NCBI GenBank assembly: GCA_013146195.2
Contig: CM028378.1
Span: forward strand, 92,314,295-92,378,294
DNA from: Codonopsis lanceolata
Taxonomy: Eukaryota > Streptophyta > Magnoliopsida > Asterales > Campanulaceae
Direction: 5' to 3'
DNA: 64,000 nt
Below the pieces are notes generated by a model. It was given only the letters and a program-made list of their open reading frames with translations. It had not been told where the DNA came from and searched no databases. Below, piece by piece: positions 1-9,239 of this stretch. Position 1 is the stretch's first letter. Each line of letters opens with the position of its first letter. The position numbers were made by a program, and so were the translations under genes.

Positions 1-1013
1 GTATGTAAAAAAATAAGAATAAAATGATAAAGATATTTTTGTAAAATAAATATTTTTTTTAAAAATAATTAACTAATAACAGATGAAAAAAGAAATATGG
101 ATGATAATTTGAAAAAAGATATGAAGTATAAAATACACTATTTAATTGTTGCCCCATAGGCACACACACCAGTGTATTTCAAGAAAAAAGTTATTTGTTT
201 TATCCATGAACAATTAAATAGTGTATTTTATACTTCATCTCCCCCTCCCCCATTTGACGGTCCCATAAAATATATAAATAATTGGGATTGGTTAGTGGGA
301 CCATAAATAATTTACTAAAAACTTTTTCAACTTTCTTAGGTTTAATTATCATTATTAAGATGATAATTATCAATATGTATCTTAGGGCATCCACAGTCAT
401 AGACCCGTGAAAAGGTTTATTCTTCCAAACACCTTTTCTTTATAAACCTACTCACATACATAAAAGCTTTATAGCATGGACCCACAATTAAATATTTTAT
501 TCTTTCCCAATATATATTTATTTTCAAAAATAAATATATCATTTTAAAACATAAATATTTATAAAACAAATATAATACGTCCAAAAAATAATTTATATAT
601 TTTTAAATTTTATTTTTGAAAAAAACATTTTTATTCATAGGAAAAAAACATAAAACATTTTTTAATCCATTCATATGAAAAAAAAACATAAATATTTCCC
701 AATGTTTTTTTTTTTTGCAAATCTATTTATAGGAGAACTTATAGAATAAATTTTTAAAAAAATAAAACAAAAAACAAAAAATGATCATTAAAAAAAAACG
801 GTTATCTTTTGTATTCTTAAAAAGAAAGTGGAGTCTTCATTCATGAGTAGCAGCACTGTAGCATGACCTCACAGTGACTTCACTTCAACCGGTTGAAAAG
901 CATGGACCTGTTGAAAAAAGCAGCAGCTGAGGTGGACTTCTCCAATGCCATCAACCTTTTGCTAAAGGTTTATAAAAAAATATCAATCTTTTGTTTGATG
1001 CCGTTGGAGCTGC
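1..1013. other. AT-rich intergenic sequence with no supported gene
   Basis: No gene can be supported here. The stretch is very AT-rich and holds one strong hairpin (121-238, listed separately). A GGGCATCCACAGT string near 385 resembles the end of a non-autonomous DNA transposon, but I found no matching opposite end. A short ATG frame from 902 (starting MDLLKKAAAEVDF) is somewhat GC-richer than its surroundings, yet it has no recognisable domain and runs into AT-rich sequence. I do not call it a gene. Confidence 0.6.
121..238. repeat. Perfect 30-bp inverted repeat with 58-bp spacer
   Basis: Positions 121-150 are the exact reverse complement of 209-238, with a 58-bp loop. The arms begin ATGAAGTATAAAATACAC. 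The whole unit is 118 bp. It could be a small MITE or the foldback of a miRNA/siRNA-type transcript. No target-site duplication is obvious, since the base pair just outside the arms does not match. The perfect arms suggest a young or constrained foldback. Confidence 0.75.
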
Positions 1014-1190
1014 TCTTATATGTACTTCGTAAAATTATCAATAGAGTGGTAATTTTGATGATAAATTTAGCATTTTTTAAAAAATTTAATAACGGATAAG
1101 AATTTGAGATTTTGGGTTTTTGAGGTGATGATTGTTGGCACGTACGGTCTACAAAAAAAGCTTAACAAAAGAGTTGTAGAAATTTTTAAG

Positions 1191-1290
1191 GGCCTCTAAA
1201 GGGGTGTCCCAGTGGTAGATATATGGCTTCACAAAATATGAGGTCTCAGTTCGATCCCTTTCTATGTCCCCTTTAAGAGGAGAAAAAAAA
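1191..1290 (+). mobile_element. tRNA-derived SINE, short
   Basis: A roughly 100-bp insertion relative to copy B (the empty site lies near 28,650). It has a pol III A-box-like TGTCCCAGTGG (1205-1215), a B-box-like AGTTCGATCC (1248-1257) and an A-rich tail. It is flanked by imperfect target duplications, TAGAAATTTTTAAG at 1177-1190 and TAGATATTTTTAAAG at 1291-1305. It belongs to the same family as the copy at 25,640-25,740. It is not a tRNA gene, because there is no acceptor-stem pairing. Confidence 0.8.
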
Positions 1291-1765
1291 TAGATATTTT
1301 TAAAGGGTTCATTTTTTAAAAAAATTGGATGATTTTTATTTTTATAACCTTTTTAAATCCACTCTCAAAGTTGATATTAATTAATATGCATATTGACTTT
1401 ACTCAAATATTTTTTAACTACGTTCAATTCAAATAATGTTTATATATTTCTTATTTATTATATTTTTTAAATGTGAATTTTTTGAGTTAAACCGATTGAG
1501 TATTTAGTACTCCTCGTTTTTCTTAATTTTTGTCATGATTTGACTTTTTAAGTCTAAATAAATGAGTCTATTTTAAATGCATATTCAAGAGATGAATATA
1601 AAATAAAACAAAATAAACAGTCTCATATAGGACCATCTTGCATATCATAATTCGTATGATCAAACTCACTATTTCACACATCATCCAATTAATACTTGTT
1701 AGGTAGGATTAAGTAGATGGATTTTAAAGAAAAAAAAACCATTATCACAATTTTTCCAATGTTTT

Positions 1766-1801
1766 GGTCAAACAACAAGCAGCTCTATATAGCTGCACGT
1801 G
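1766..1801 (+). promoter_or_regulatory. Upstream W-box core and G-box of SABATH copy A
   Basis: A GGTCAA string (a TTGAC W-box core on the minus strand) near 1766 is followed by a perfect G-box CACGTG at 1796-1801. Both are kept in copy B (G-box at 29,159-29,164). G-boxes bind bHLH/bZIP factors, including jasmonate-pathway MYC2, and W-boxes bind WRKY factors. Use here is inference, because such short motifs also occur by chance. The G-box lies about 490 bp from the orphan exon 1 and 1.7 kb from the complete gene. Confidence 0.35.
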
Positions 1802-2210
1802 GTTGATAATAATATGTTCCATGTTAGTTTACTATAGTGCCTTTTGAGGGCGTATTAAGACCAGATAAAATTAATAAACTAAGTTGTTTGATGCATGTTT
1901 GGTATGTAATATATGGTCATGATTAATATTACAAGTTATTCGGTTAAATTCATTATCTCCTCACTATTAATACCAAGAGAGAGGATTGTAACATTAGCGC
2001 TCTCACTAAAAAAAATTGGTATTAACATTTTTTATCACAAAACTACGTCCGATATATAAGTAAAAATAAAAAACGAGAGTACTAATAGTACTGAGATTAA
2101 TAATACTGATGGGACTAATCACATTTTATTCAATAGTATGTCTTATTATATTCATGGCAAGCGGGGTCCCGTAATTTTGAAGTGACACAAAAGAGCAAAA
2201 GAGGGAGAGT

Positions 2211-2224
2211 GAATATATATAGAT
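2211..2224 (+). promoter_or_regulatory. TATA box of the orphan first exon
   Basis: GAATATATATAG lies 64 bp upstream of the orphan exon-1 ATG. The same element and its flanks (a GTCCCGTAATTTTGAAG block upstream) precede the complete gene at 3,471 and copy B at 30,023. Conservation in all three supports a real core promoter. Confidence 0.6.
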
Positions 2225-2284
2225 GGTTAATTCTTCCTCAGTTATGCCAAAGATTAAGGCAAATGTGAGAAATATAATAACACA

Positions 2285-2362
2285 ATGATGGATGTCCAAA
2301 ACGTTCTACACATGAATGCAGGCACTGGTGCATCTAGCTATGCCAAAAACTCATTTCTTCAG
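2285..2362 (+). pseudogene. Orphan SABATH exon 1 (possible alternative first exon)
   Basis: These 78 bp encode 26 residues starting MMDVQNVLHM and ending AKNSFLQ, followed by a GT donor at 2363. They match exon 1 of the downstream gene except Leu for Phe near the end. No exon 2 follows before the next exon-1 copy at 3,541. On its own it is a gene fragment. However, its own TATA box, intact ATG and intact donor mean a transcript from here could splice straight to exon 2 at 3,761 in the correct phase and give a near-identical enzyme. Reading past the donor enters a TA/TG microsatellite and is not coding. Confidence 0.7.
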
Positions 2363-2409
2363 GTATCTCCTTCCTATATACATACCCTCTCTTCTGTTAT
2401 ACTGAAATA

Positions 2410-2412
<3 letters not shown>

Positions 2413-2472
<60 letters not shown>
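2413..2472 (+). repeat. Compound (AT)n(GT)n microsatellite
   Basis: About 28 bp of alternating AT followed by about 32 bp of GT, within the first intron of the orphan exon. Shorter alleles of the same compound repeat occur at 3,670-3,711 and 30,222-30,253. Confidence 0.95.
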
Positions 2473-2476
<4 letters not shown>

Positions 2477-2494
2477 AAGTACCACACTTACACA

Positions 2495-2930
2495 CACTAC
2501 AACAAATTATGTCTTACGAGGCTCTTAAAAGTGACTCAATAGGGGTACCTTATTGAGGCTTTTTGAACCTTGAGGCACTTGGACTAAGTGTCGCTTGTTT
2601 CGAAGCCTCAATAGACTATTGAGGCTATTTCAAGTGCCTCAACAGGCTACCACTTTACGAGATTCATATAAATGCCTTAATATATTTTCTGTAGTGTCAT
2701 TTACAAGTGTCCCGTAAAGCATTTTGAAATATGAGAAGTTAATTATTGTGACTCTTGCAAGTGTCGCTTTAGAAAATTCAAACTGTTTTAACTATCATAA
2801 AATGCCTTAATAGAACTATTAAAACAACACCTAGAAGTGTCTCAATAACTACTATGTGGAGGCTATTCAATAGTTTTCTATTAAGGCACTTCAAAACGCC
2901 TCTATATGTAATCTATAAAAGCTGTTTTCA
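2495..2930. mobile_element. CACTA-like non-autonomous element (partly resolved)
   Basis: CACTACAACAAATT at 2495 resembles the terminal repeat of plant CACTA (CMC/EnSpm) transposons. TTTTCTGTAGTG, ending at 2696, is a matching inverted end. The 3-bp flanks (ACA and TCA) do not agree as a target duplication. Short subterminal-like motifs (AAGTGTC, GAGGC, TGCCTTAATAG and their complements) recur to about 2,930, so the element may be larger or two may be nested. It has no coding capacity. Confidence 0.5.
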
Positions 2931-3064
2931 AGTGGATACAATTTTAGAAACATGCTTTTATCTAGGACTATCAATTTTTTGGACATTTCATAAAATTACA
3001 AATTAATTGTCAAATGACAAAAATGTCATTAATTAAGACAAAAGTCATCCGGCCTAAAAAGAGC

Positions 3065-3250
3065 CAAAAATGCTGATGTCAACTCTTGACATCAAGATTG
3101 TTTTTACAGATTTTTATAACAAAAAAAATCAAAAAAAACTGATGCCAAGGCTTGATATCAGGGCTGTTTTAACAGTTTATTAAGTAAAAAAATTCAAAAT
3201 TTGAAAAAATTCTGATGCCAAGACCTGGCAACAGGGTTGTTTTGACAGTT
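3065..3250 (+). repeat. Three degenerate ~70-bp tandem repeats
   Basis: Three units begin near 3071, 3139 and 3210. Each starts CTGATG(T/C)CAA, then a GACATC/GATATC/GGCAAC segment, then GTTTTnACAG and an AT-rich spacer. They sit directly before the duplicated promoter at 3,252 and may have helped form that junction. Not a CRISPR array: the spacers are not unique and the repeats are degenerate. Confidence 0.7.
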
Positions 3251-3420
3251 TATTAATACCAAGGGAGAGGGTTGTAATATTAGCGCTCTCACTAAAAAAA
3301 AACTATGCCCGATATATAAGTGAAAATTAACAACGAGGATACTAATAGTACTGAAATTAATAATACTAATCGGACTAATCATATTTTATTCAATAGTCCG
3401 TCTTATTACATTCATGACAA

Positions 3421-3481
3421 GCTGGGTCCCGTAATTTTGAAGTGACACAAAATAGCAAAAGAGGGAGAGTGAATATATATA
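3421..3481 (+). promoter_or_regulatory. Core promoter of SABATH copy A
   Basis: A block conserved in three places in the window, ending in GAATATATATAG (3471-3482), lies about 60 bp before the ATG. This implies a short 5' leader of roughly 30 nt. An AGAGGGAGAG purine stretch directly precedes the TATA box. Confidence 0.65.
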
Positions 3482-3540
3482 GATGGTCCTTCCTCAGTTA
3501 TGCCAAAGATTAAGGCAAAGGTGAGAAGTATAATATGACA

Positions 3541-5211
3541 ATGATGGATGTCCAAAACGTTCTACACATGAATGCAGGCACTGGTGCATCTAGCTATGCC
3601 AAAAATTCGTTTTTTCAGGTCTCTCCTTCCTATATACATATCCTCCCTCCTGTTATACTAAAATATGCATACATATATATATATATATACATGTGTGTGT
3701 GTGTGTGTGTGATTGTATGTTATCAAGTATCACTTACACATAGAGACTTTCATTTTTCAGGAAACTGTGATAAGGAAATCATGGCCAGTTTTAGAGCAAA
3801 CTATCAAGAAAGTGAAACTCAACGATTGCAAATTTCCAAAGTGTTTTAAGATAGCAGATTTGGGTTGCTCTTCAGGGCCAAACACGTTTTTGGTCATCTC
3901 CAATATTATCGACACTGTCAGTTTGTTGTATCAGGAAAATCATCGCGAAGCACCCGAGTTTCATGTTTGCCTGAATGATCTTCCTAATAATGACTTCAAC
4001 ACCATTTTCAAGTCCTTACCAACATTTTATGCCGAACTCAAGAGGAAGAACGGAGAAAAGTTTGGGCCTTGTCTTATATCAGGAGTTCCGGGTTCATTTT
4101 ATGCACGGCTCTTCCCAAAGGAGAGCATGCACCTAGTTCACTCCTCTTATAGCCTACACTATCTATCTCAGGTAAGCATATATAGCATTTTCATCACTAA
4201 GAGAATAATACTCCCTCCATTTTTGAATAACTGTACTCATTTCCTTTTTACATTTTTCAAAATAATTGTCATTTTTCAAAAAAATTCTTTTTAGGAAAAC
4301 ACTTTTATCACACTCAAAGGCAACCAAAAAAAAAAAAAAACCACACATTACACCAATACATATAATACAGTAAATTACTTTTTTTGTTAAACGATGTGCT
4401 GGATCAAAGAGAACGATTATTTGAAAACGGTGGGAGTAATGAATAACCTATTAATTTCCTAGCCTTTCAACATTTTTGTCATAATCTATAACAATTATGC
4501 CTAGGTTCCCGAAGGGATTGAAAACAATCTGGGTGCTGTATACATGGAAAAGAGAAGTCCTCTAAAAGTTTTTGATGCGTATCTCAAGCAATATCAAAAA
4601 GACTTCTCAACATTTTTAAAATTGCGTTCGGAGGAACTAACACCTAAAGGACATATAGTTTTAACATTTGTCGGTAGGAGCATTGCTGATCCCACCAGCA
4701 AAGACACTTGCTATATCTATGAACTGCTTGCAAAGTCCCTTCTTGATCTGGTGACTGAGGTACATGTATCATATTTCTTTGATGCATCACAATTTTGTAG
4801 TTGTTGTGAATGATTCGAGTAACATCATTACATTTGAAATAGGGGATGATTCGAGAAGAAGAGGTGGATTCATTCAACTTGCCTATTTACCATCCTTACA
4901 AGGACGAAGTAGTGGAAATAATTAATCGGGAGGGATCATTTCATGTCGACAGACTAGATACTTTTCAAATGAACTGGGATGCTGAGGACGACGAATATAA
5001 TAAACACTTTGTATTTGACAAATTTGTTAGTGGGAAAAACCTGGCCAAAACCATTAGAGCGGTGACAGAACCTATGCTGGCAAGTCATTTCGAAAACAAG
5101 ATATTGGACAAGGTATTTGAAAGGTATGCAACATATGTGAGTGAACATCTAAGTAATTATGAGGAAAAAACCAAGGTCTTCAACATAGTTATTTCCATGA
5201 CTAAGAAGTGA
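3541..5211 (+). CDS. SABATH family S-adenosylmethionine-dependent methyltransferase, copy A
   Basis: Four exons (3541-3618, 3761-4171, 4505-4759, 4843-5211) join in phase 0 at every junction with GT/AG ends. They give 370 residues, typical for this family (about 350-390). I start at the ATGATG shared by all three exon-1 copies, not the in-frame ATG at 3535, which is unique to this copy. Seen: HMNAGTGASSYAKNS at the N-terminus (SAM/substrate-binding Ser and Gln), ADLGCSSGPN (motif I), CLNDLPNNDFN, GVPGSFYARLFP, SSYSLHYLSQVPEG and a C-terminal FERYATYVSEH helix region. Family members methylate carboxyl groups of salicylate, jasmonate, benzoate, IAA or gibberellins, or nitrogens of xanthines, in the cytosol. 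The substrate is not predictable here. The usual Trp of the LHWLS/MWLS motif is Tyr, and PGSFYGR has Ala for Gly. The frame is intact, so a functional gene is likely. Confidence 0.93.
4211..4436. mobile_element. Stowaway-like MITE in intron 2 of copy A
   Basis: About 226 bp with terminal inverted repeats starting CTCCCTCCATTTTTGAATAA and ending in its imperfect complement (ACGGTGGGAG), flanked by TA dinucleotides (4209-4210, 4437-4438). The CTCCCTCC ends and TA target site are the Stowaway (Tc1/mariner) hallmark. The same insertion is in copy B (30,751-30,970), so it predates the duplication. Confidence 0.8.
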
Positions 5212-5421
5212 TGATCTATGAATTGTTCAACAACTAAAAGAAGAAAAGAAAATTTTCGGACGTTGGAGTTGGCATTCGTATGTGTGAAGCTTTATATTAA
5301 TTATTTGTAATGGTTGATTTTAGTCGATGTATGTTTGATGTCTAAACAAATTCGATGTTTTCATTTCGTAATTAATTAATTTTGTGCACTTAAACACAAG
5401 CCTCTGGGATTGTTTGAACTG

Positions 5422-5427
5422 AATAAA
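5422..5427 (+). terminator. Polyadenylation signal AATAAA of copy A
   Basis: AATAAA lies 211 bp after the stop codon, in sequence otherwise collinear with copy B, where it is kept at 36,844-36,849. Confidence 0.55.
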
Positions 5428-5639
5428 GATGTTTGGCATGTTTGGTTATATTTTCTTCATTTCGGGGCAAAATTTCCCATGTGAGATTCTTTCTCTAAAA
5501 CAATGGGGCAAACAGCCGAAAGATCTACCACTATAATTTTCAATGTGAAAATTTTAATTTTCTAAAATATTAAGGGTGTAATTGACACAATTTGAATTTA
5601 AAGGCAGGGTGGAGCCGGCAGCCCCAAGGCACGCGTTCA

Positions 5640-6210
5640 TTAAACGATTGGTGAAATGTGTTTCTTGATCACTAATTATTTTTTTTGGTACTCCATACCG
5701 AGCAAATATATGATCATCCAAAAACTTGACAACAATTTGACAATCATTATTTTGGATAGTAATGGCTTCTATTCATTTCGACACGTAGTCTACAGCAACT
5801 AGAATATATTCACAAGAATTTGAAACTGAAAAATGACCCATAAAATCAATATCCCATACATCAAAAATTTCAATAACTAGATTATAATGTAAGGCCATCT
5901 AATTCTTTTTACTAATTCCACCAATCCTTTGACATTTATCACATGTTTTACAAAATATTTCAGCATCTCTAAAAATGGTAGGCCAGTATAAACCAGATTG
6001 TAAGATTTTCCTAGCAGTTTTACCACTACTAAAATGATCACCACAAGAGTATTCATGACAAAATGCGAAAATACTTTGTTGTTCTTAATCTGGAATACAT
6101 CTTCTAATTAAGAAGTCCGAACATATTTTGAATAAATGAGGTTTTTCCTAAAAATACTTTTTAGCATCCGCCAAAAATTTCTTCCTTTAATAAAAATCAA
6201 AATCAGAATT
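5640..6210 (-). pseudogene. Integrase N-terminal zinc finger and partial core (Athila)
   Basis: Read on the minus strand, a His-His-Cys-Cys zinc finger (CHEYSCGDH ... CKTCDKC) is followed by core residues DVWDIDFMGHF, VAVDYVSK and GVPKKIISDQETHF. These hold the first two catalytic Asp positions. A TGA replaces the Trp usually found after DYVSK. The fragment ends before the catalytic Glu. Not functional. Confidence 0.8.
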
Positions 6211-6868
6211 AATGATATTTGCGACATGGTAATTCACAAAATCAGCATATCATGGTTCAAAATTTTTAATTGCTAACAATTGTTCATCAGTGAAGTCTTC
6301 ATTCATGGGGATTTTATTATCAAGAAGTTGACGTTCAAGCAAATGTAAAAATTTCAACCTAGATAAATGGTCGGCAACAACGTTTTCTGTTCCTTTTTTT
6401 TAATCTATAATAGTAATATCAAATTCTTGTAATAATAACATCAATCTAACGAATCTAGGCTTGGCCTCTTTTTTGCTCAAAAGATATCTTAGGGCTGCAT
6501 GGTCAAAGAATATAATACTTTTTAACCTAACAGGTAGAATCGAAAAGTTTCTAATGCAAACACAACTACTAAAAATTATTTTTCAGTGGTTGTATAATTG
6601 AGTTGTGCATCATTCAATGTCCTACTCGCATAAAGAATTACATGAGGTTTCTTATCTACCCGTTATCCTAACACAGCTCCAGCCGTGAAATTCGATGCAT
6701 CACACATGATCTCGAAAGGGAGAGACCAATCAGGGCTGGTTAAAATAAGAGCTGTTGTTAATTGTTCTTCTAACAGATTAAATGCATTTAAGCATTCTTG
6801 ATCGAAAATAAATTCAGTATCTTTTGCTAATATATTGCATAGAGGTTTACCGATTTTAGAAAAGTCTT

Positions 6869-7776
6869 TTATAAATCTTCTATAAAAACTGCATGACCTA
6901 GAAAACTTGTAACACCTTTGACTGTAGTTGGGGGAGGTAGTTGGGATATAACTTCAATTTTGGCTTTATCGACCTCAATTCTTTTGTTAGACACAATATG
7001 ACCTAAAAATATCCCATGTTTAACCATGAAATGGTTTTTCTCCCAACATATGGTCAAATTAGTTTCACAACATCTTTTAAGAACTAATGTTAGATTTTCT
7101 AAACAACTATCAAAAGATTTTCTAAATACTGAAAAATCATCCATGAACACTTCTACACATCTTTCAACTAAATAAAAATATATAGAAATCATGCATCTTT
7201 GAAAAGTGGCAGGGGCATTACATAATCCAAAGGGCATCCTTCTAAATGCAAAGGTACCGAAGGGACATGTAAAGGTAGTCTTCTATTGATCTTCTGGTAC
7301 AAGTGGAATCTGATTATAACCGAAGAAACCATCAAGAAAACAATAGTAATCATGGCCAGCTAATCTTTCAAGGATTTGGTCAATGAAGGGTAAAGGAAAG
7401 TGATTTTTTTTGCAGCTGCATTTAGTTTCCTTAAATCAATGCACATTCTATAGCCAGTAATAGTTATTGTGGGAACTAACTCATCTTTCTCATTCTTAAC
7501 AACATTAATTCCTGATTTCTTAGGAACTACTTGGACTGGACTTACCCATTTACCATCAGATAAAGAGTAAATTATACCTGCATCAAGAAGTTTAAGCACT
7601 TCTTTCCTAACTGTAATTTCTTCCATATGGGGGTTAAGTCTTCTTTGGCGTTCTCTAGAAGGTTTGGTACCTTCTTCCAAATGAATTCTATGCATACACA
7701 TAAAAGGACTAATACCTTTCAAATCTGCTAAGGACCAACCTATAACTTTTCTATATGTCCATAGAACTTTTAACAA
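6869..7776 (-). pseudogene. Reverse transcriptase (Athila), two frames
   Basis: Minus-strand frames 7360-7776 and 6869-7237 cover the RT. The first has EEGTKPSRERQRRLNPHMEE, YSLSDGKWVSPVQVVPKK and CIDLRKLNAA. The second has MPFGLCNAPATFQR, FMDDFSV (the YxDD box with Phe, near 7,130-7,146), the KNHFMVKHGIFLGH region and PPPTTVKGV. A frame break lies between them (7,240-7,360), so the protein is not continuous. RNase H continues below 6,869 in broken frames (about 6,420-6,860). Confidence 0.85.
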
Positions 7777-8648
7777 GCTTGCTTCTTGTTCTTCCGATCC
7801 GTTAAATCTGCAGCAATTATAACGGGTGAAGTTTTACCTTCCCCAAGAAATGCGTATTTCAAGTGTGATGGTAATGGCTTTAAGTCTACTTCAGGAGGGG
7901 GTTTAATAGATGTGATAAACTTAGGAACTTTAAGTTTAACTTTTTCTTTTTGATCTTCCTTAGGAATTTTCAATTCTTCTTTTTCTAAATCTTTATCAAT
8001 TTCTATTTCAGAAATTTTTATTTCTTCTTTACTTTCACTATCATCTTTAGGAGTTTCTAGTTTCTCCTTTTCGTTTTTGGCATCATCCTTAAGGATTTCT
8101 CTTTCTAATTCTTCCATATCAAATACTAAATTGGGGAAGTCTCTATGAATATAGTCTTCTCCGAACATCTCTTTTTCTAACTTGTTATCATTTAAATTTG
8201 CTTCAAAGTTTTGGGCTGTAAGATTTTCTATTTCATTAATTGAAAAACAGACATTCATGTCACTCGGTCTGTCTATTACATAAAAAACTAAAATCTCTAC
8301 AGTTTCTCCCATAACTAACATCGATAGCTTACCATTTCTTACATTAATCATGGTATTGGCCGTGGCCATAAAAGGTCTTACTAACAAGATAGGAACTTCA
8401 TTATTAGTGCATATTTTTCTTTCCATCTCTAGAACCACAAAATCAACTAGTATGATCAACTTATCTACTTGAACTAAAATATCCTCTACTATTCCTAAGG
8501 GATGTTTGACCGAACGGTCGGCTAACTGTAAGGACATAGTAGTGGGTTTTAATTTTCCAAATCCTAATTGTTTATAAACAGCGAAAGACATTAGATTAAT
8601 ACTCACACCTAAATTAAGCATATCTTTCATCTTTTTCGAACTACCCAA
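7770..8648 (-). pseudogene. Retroviral-type aspartic protease and charged linker (Athila)
   Basis: Near 8,610-8,640 the minus strand reads LNLGVSINLMSFAVYKQLG, followed by TMSLQLADRSVKHPLG and VDFVVLEM, the Athila protease pattern. Family members have Asp-Leu-Gly-Ala-Ser at the active site. Here Asp is Asn (GAT to AAT), which would inactivate it. A Glu/Lys-rich linker (about 7,900-8,120) leads to the RT. Confidence 0.75.
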
Positions 8649-8734
8649 GGAAACTTGAATATTGAAACTACCTAGATCTTTTAATTTACGGGGGAGTGCA
8701 GGTTGTAATACTGCACTAACATTTTCAGAAACAA

Positions 8735-9140
8735 TTATTTTCTCGTTCTTTTCAAATTTGTGCTTCCTAGAGTGGAGATTTTGAAAAACTTGGCATATGA
8801 CGGAATATTTTTAATGACATTGAGCAAAGGAAGATTTATATTCACTTTAGACAACATATTATAAATTTCCGTAAATTGTTTATCAATCTTGTTTTTCATC
8901 AACCTACCAGTGAATGGTATTGGTGAAACATATCGTGGAGGAGCAACATATGATTCCTCAAGAGGTTCTGCCTCTTGTTCTTTTTCTTTTTCTTGTGTTT
9001 CTTTTTCTTGAATTTCTTTTTCTTGCGTTTGACTTTCTTCATTAGAATTATCTACATTCTCAGGAACAACAGCATAATGAGTAGGATCACTTACCTCTTC
9101 TCCAATGACTTTACCACTACGCAGAGTAATGAAAAAATAT
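8735..9140 (-). pseudogene. TLRSGK leader between gag and protease (Athila)
   Basis: On the minus strand ITLRSGKVIGEE begins at about 9,130. A QEKE-rich repeat (9,000-9,030), PIPFTGRLMKNKIDKQF and NVIKNIPSYAKFFK follow, which is the usual order between gag and protease in Athila elements. A frame change near 8,735 separates it from the protease. No gag capsid or zinc knuckle lies upstream. Instead the PMD gene ends about 100 bp away. Confidence 0.75.
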
Positions 9141-9239
9141 ATATGCATGCATAAAAAAAATAGAAACAAGAAAAAAAAAGAGATAAAGAAAGAGAGACAA
9201 TAAAGGTAAATGTGTCCGAGCAGGCACGCTTTCAGGGAC

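Larger units (their letters stand above)
1967..2494 (+). repeat. Tandemly duplicated promoter plus exon 1 (upstream copy)
   Basis: Positions 1,967 to about 2,494 are repeated at 3,252 to about 3,755. The repeated part includes the proximal promoter, the TATA region, all of exon 1 and the start of intron 1 with its TA/TG microsatellite. Copy B at 29,787-30,290 has this segment only once, so the extra copy arose in the A lineage or was lost from B. The 3,252 junction follows a TTTATTAA stretch that ends the degenerate repeats at 3,065-3,250. Confidence 0.85.
1014..8010 (+). repeat. Segmental duplication, copy A (SABATH gene plus flanks)
   Basis: This block matches 28,488-39,447 in the same orientation. 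Similarity starts at a CTTATATGTACTT string (1,014 and 28,488). It continues through the 5' flank, all SABATH exons and introns, the 3' flank, and into the minus-strand Athila fragment as far as the N gap near 39,447. Both copies share the gypsy junction near 5,600/37,030, so that junction is older than the duplication. Differences are a SINE here at 1,191-1,290, a duplicated exon 1 here, and in copy B a composite SINE and a copia insertion. Confidence 0.9.
5640..9140 (-). mobile_element. Athila-type Ty3/gypsy pol fragment, decayed, LTRs absent
   Basis: On the minus strand, domains run from about 9,130 down: TLRSGK leader, aspartic protease, reverse transcriptase, RNase H, integrase zinc finger, integrase core. 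The integrase core is cut at about 5,640 before its catalytic Glu. Both LTRs, gag, and the integrase C-terminus are missing. Spelling of the RT (FMDDFSV, LPPPTTVKGV) and the TLRSGK leader point to the Athila lineage. Several frames are broken. The 5,640 boundary with the SABATH 3' flank is identical in copy B. Confidence 0.85.

Noticed and set aside
902..1099. Small ORF starting MDLLKKAAAEVDF
   Set aside because: Only the first ~25 codons look non-random; the rest is AT-rich, and the frame crosses the segmental-duplication edge.
1201..1260. Possible tRNA gene
   Set aside because: A- and B-box motifs are present here and at 25,654-25,707, but there is no acceptor-stem pairing, and target duplications plus empty sites show these are SINEs.
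2363..2542. Protein frame with IYIYIY and VCVCVC runs
   Set aside because: It is read-through of the exon-1 donor into a TA/TG microsatellite; the same applies to the frames crossing 3,660-3,720 and 30,220-30,260.
4954..5148. Minus-strand ORF inside SABATH exon 4
   Set aside because: It is an antisense shadow of the coding exon, repeated at 36,376-36,570 for the same reason.
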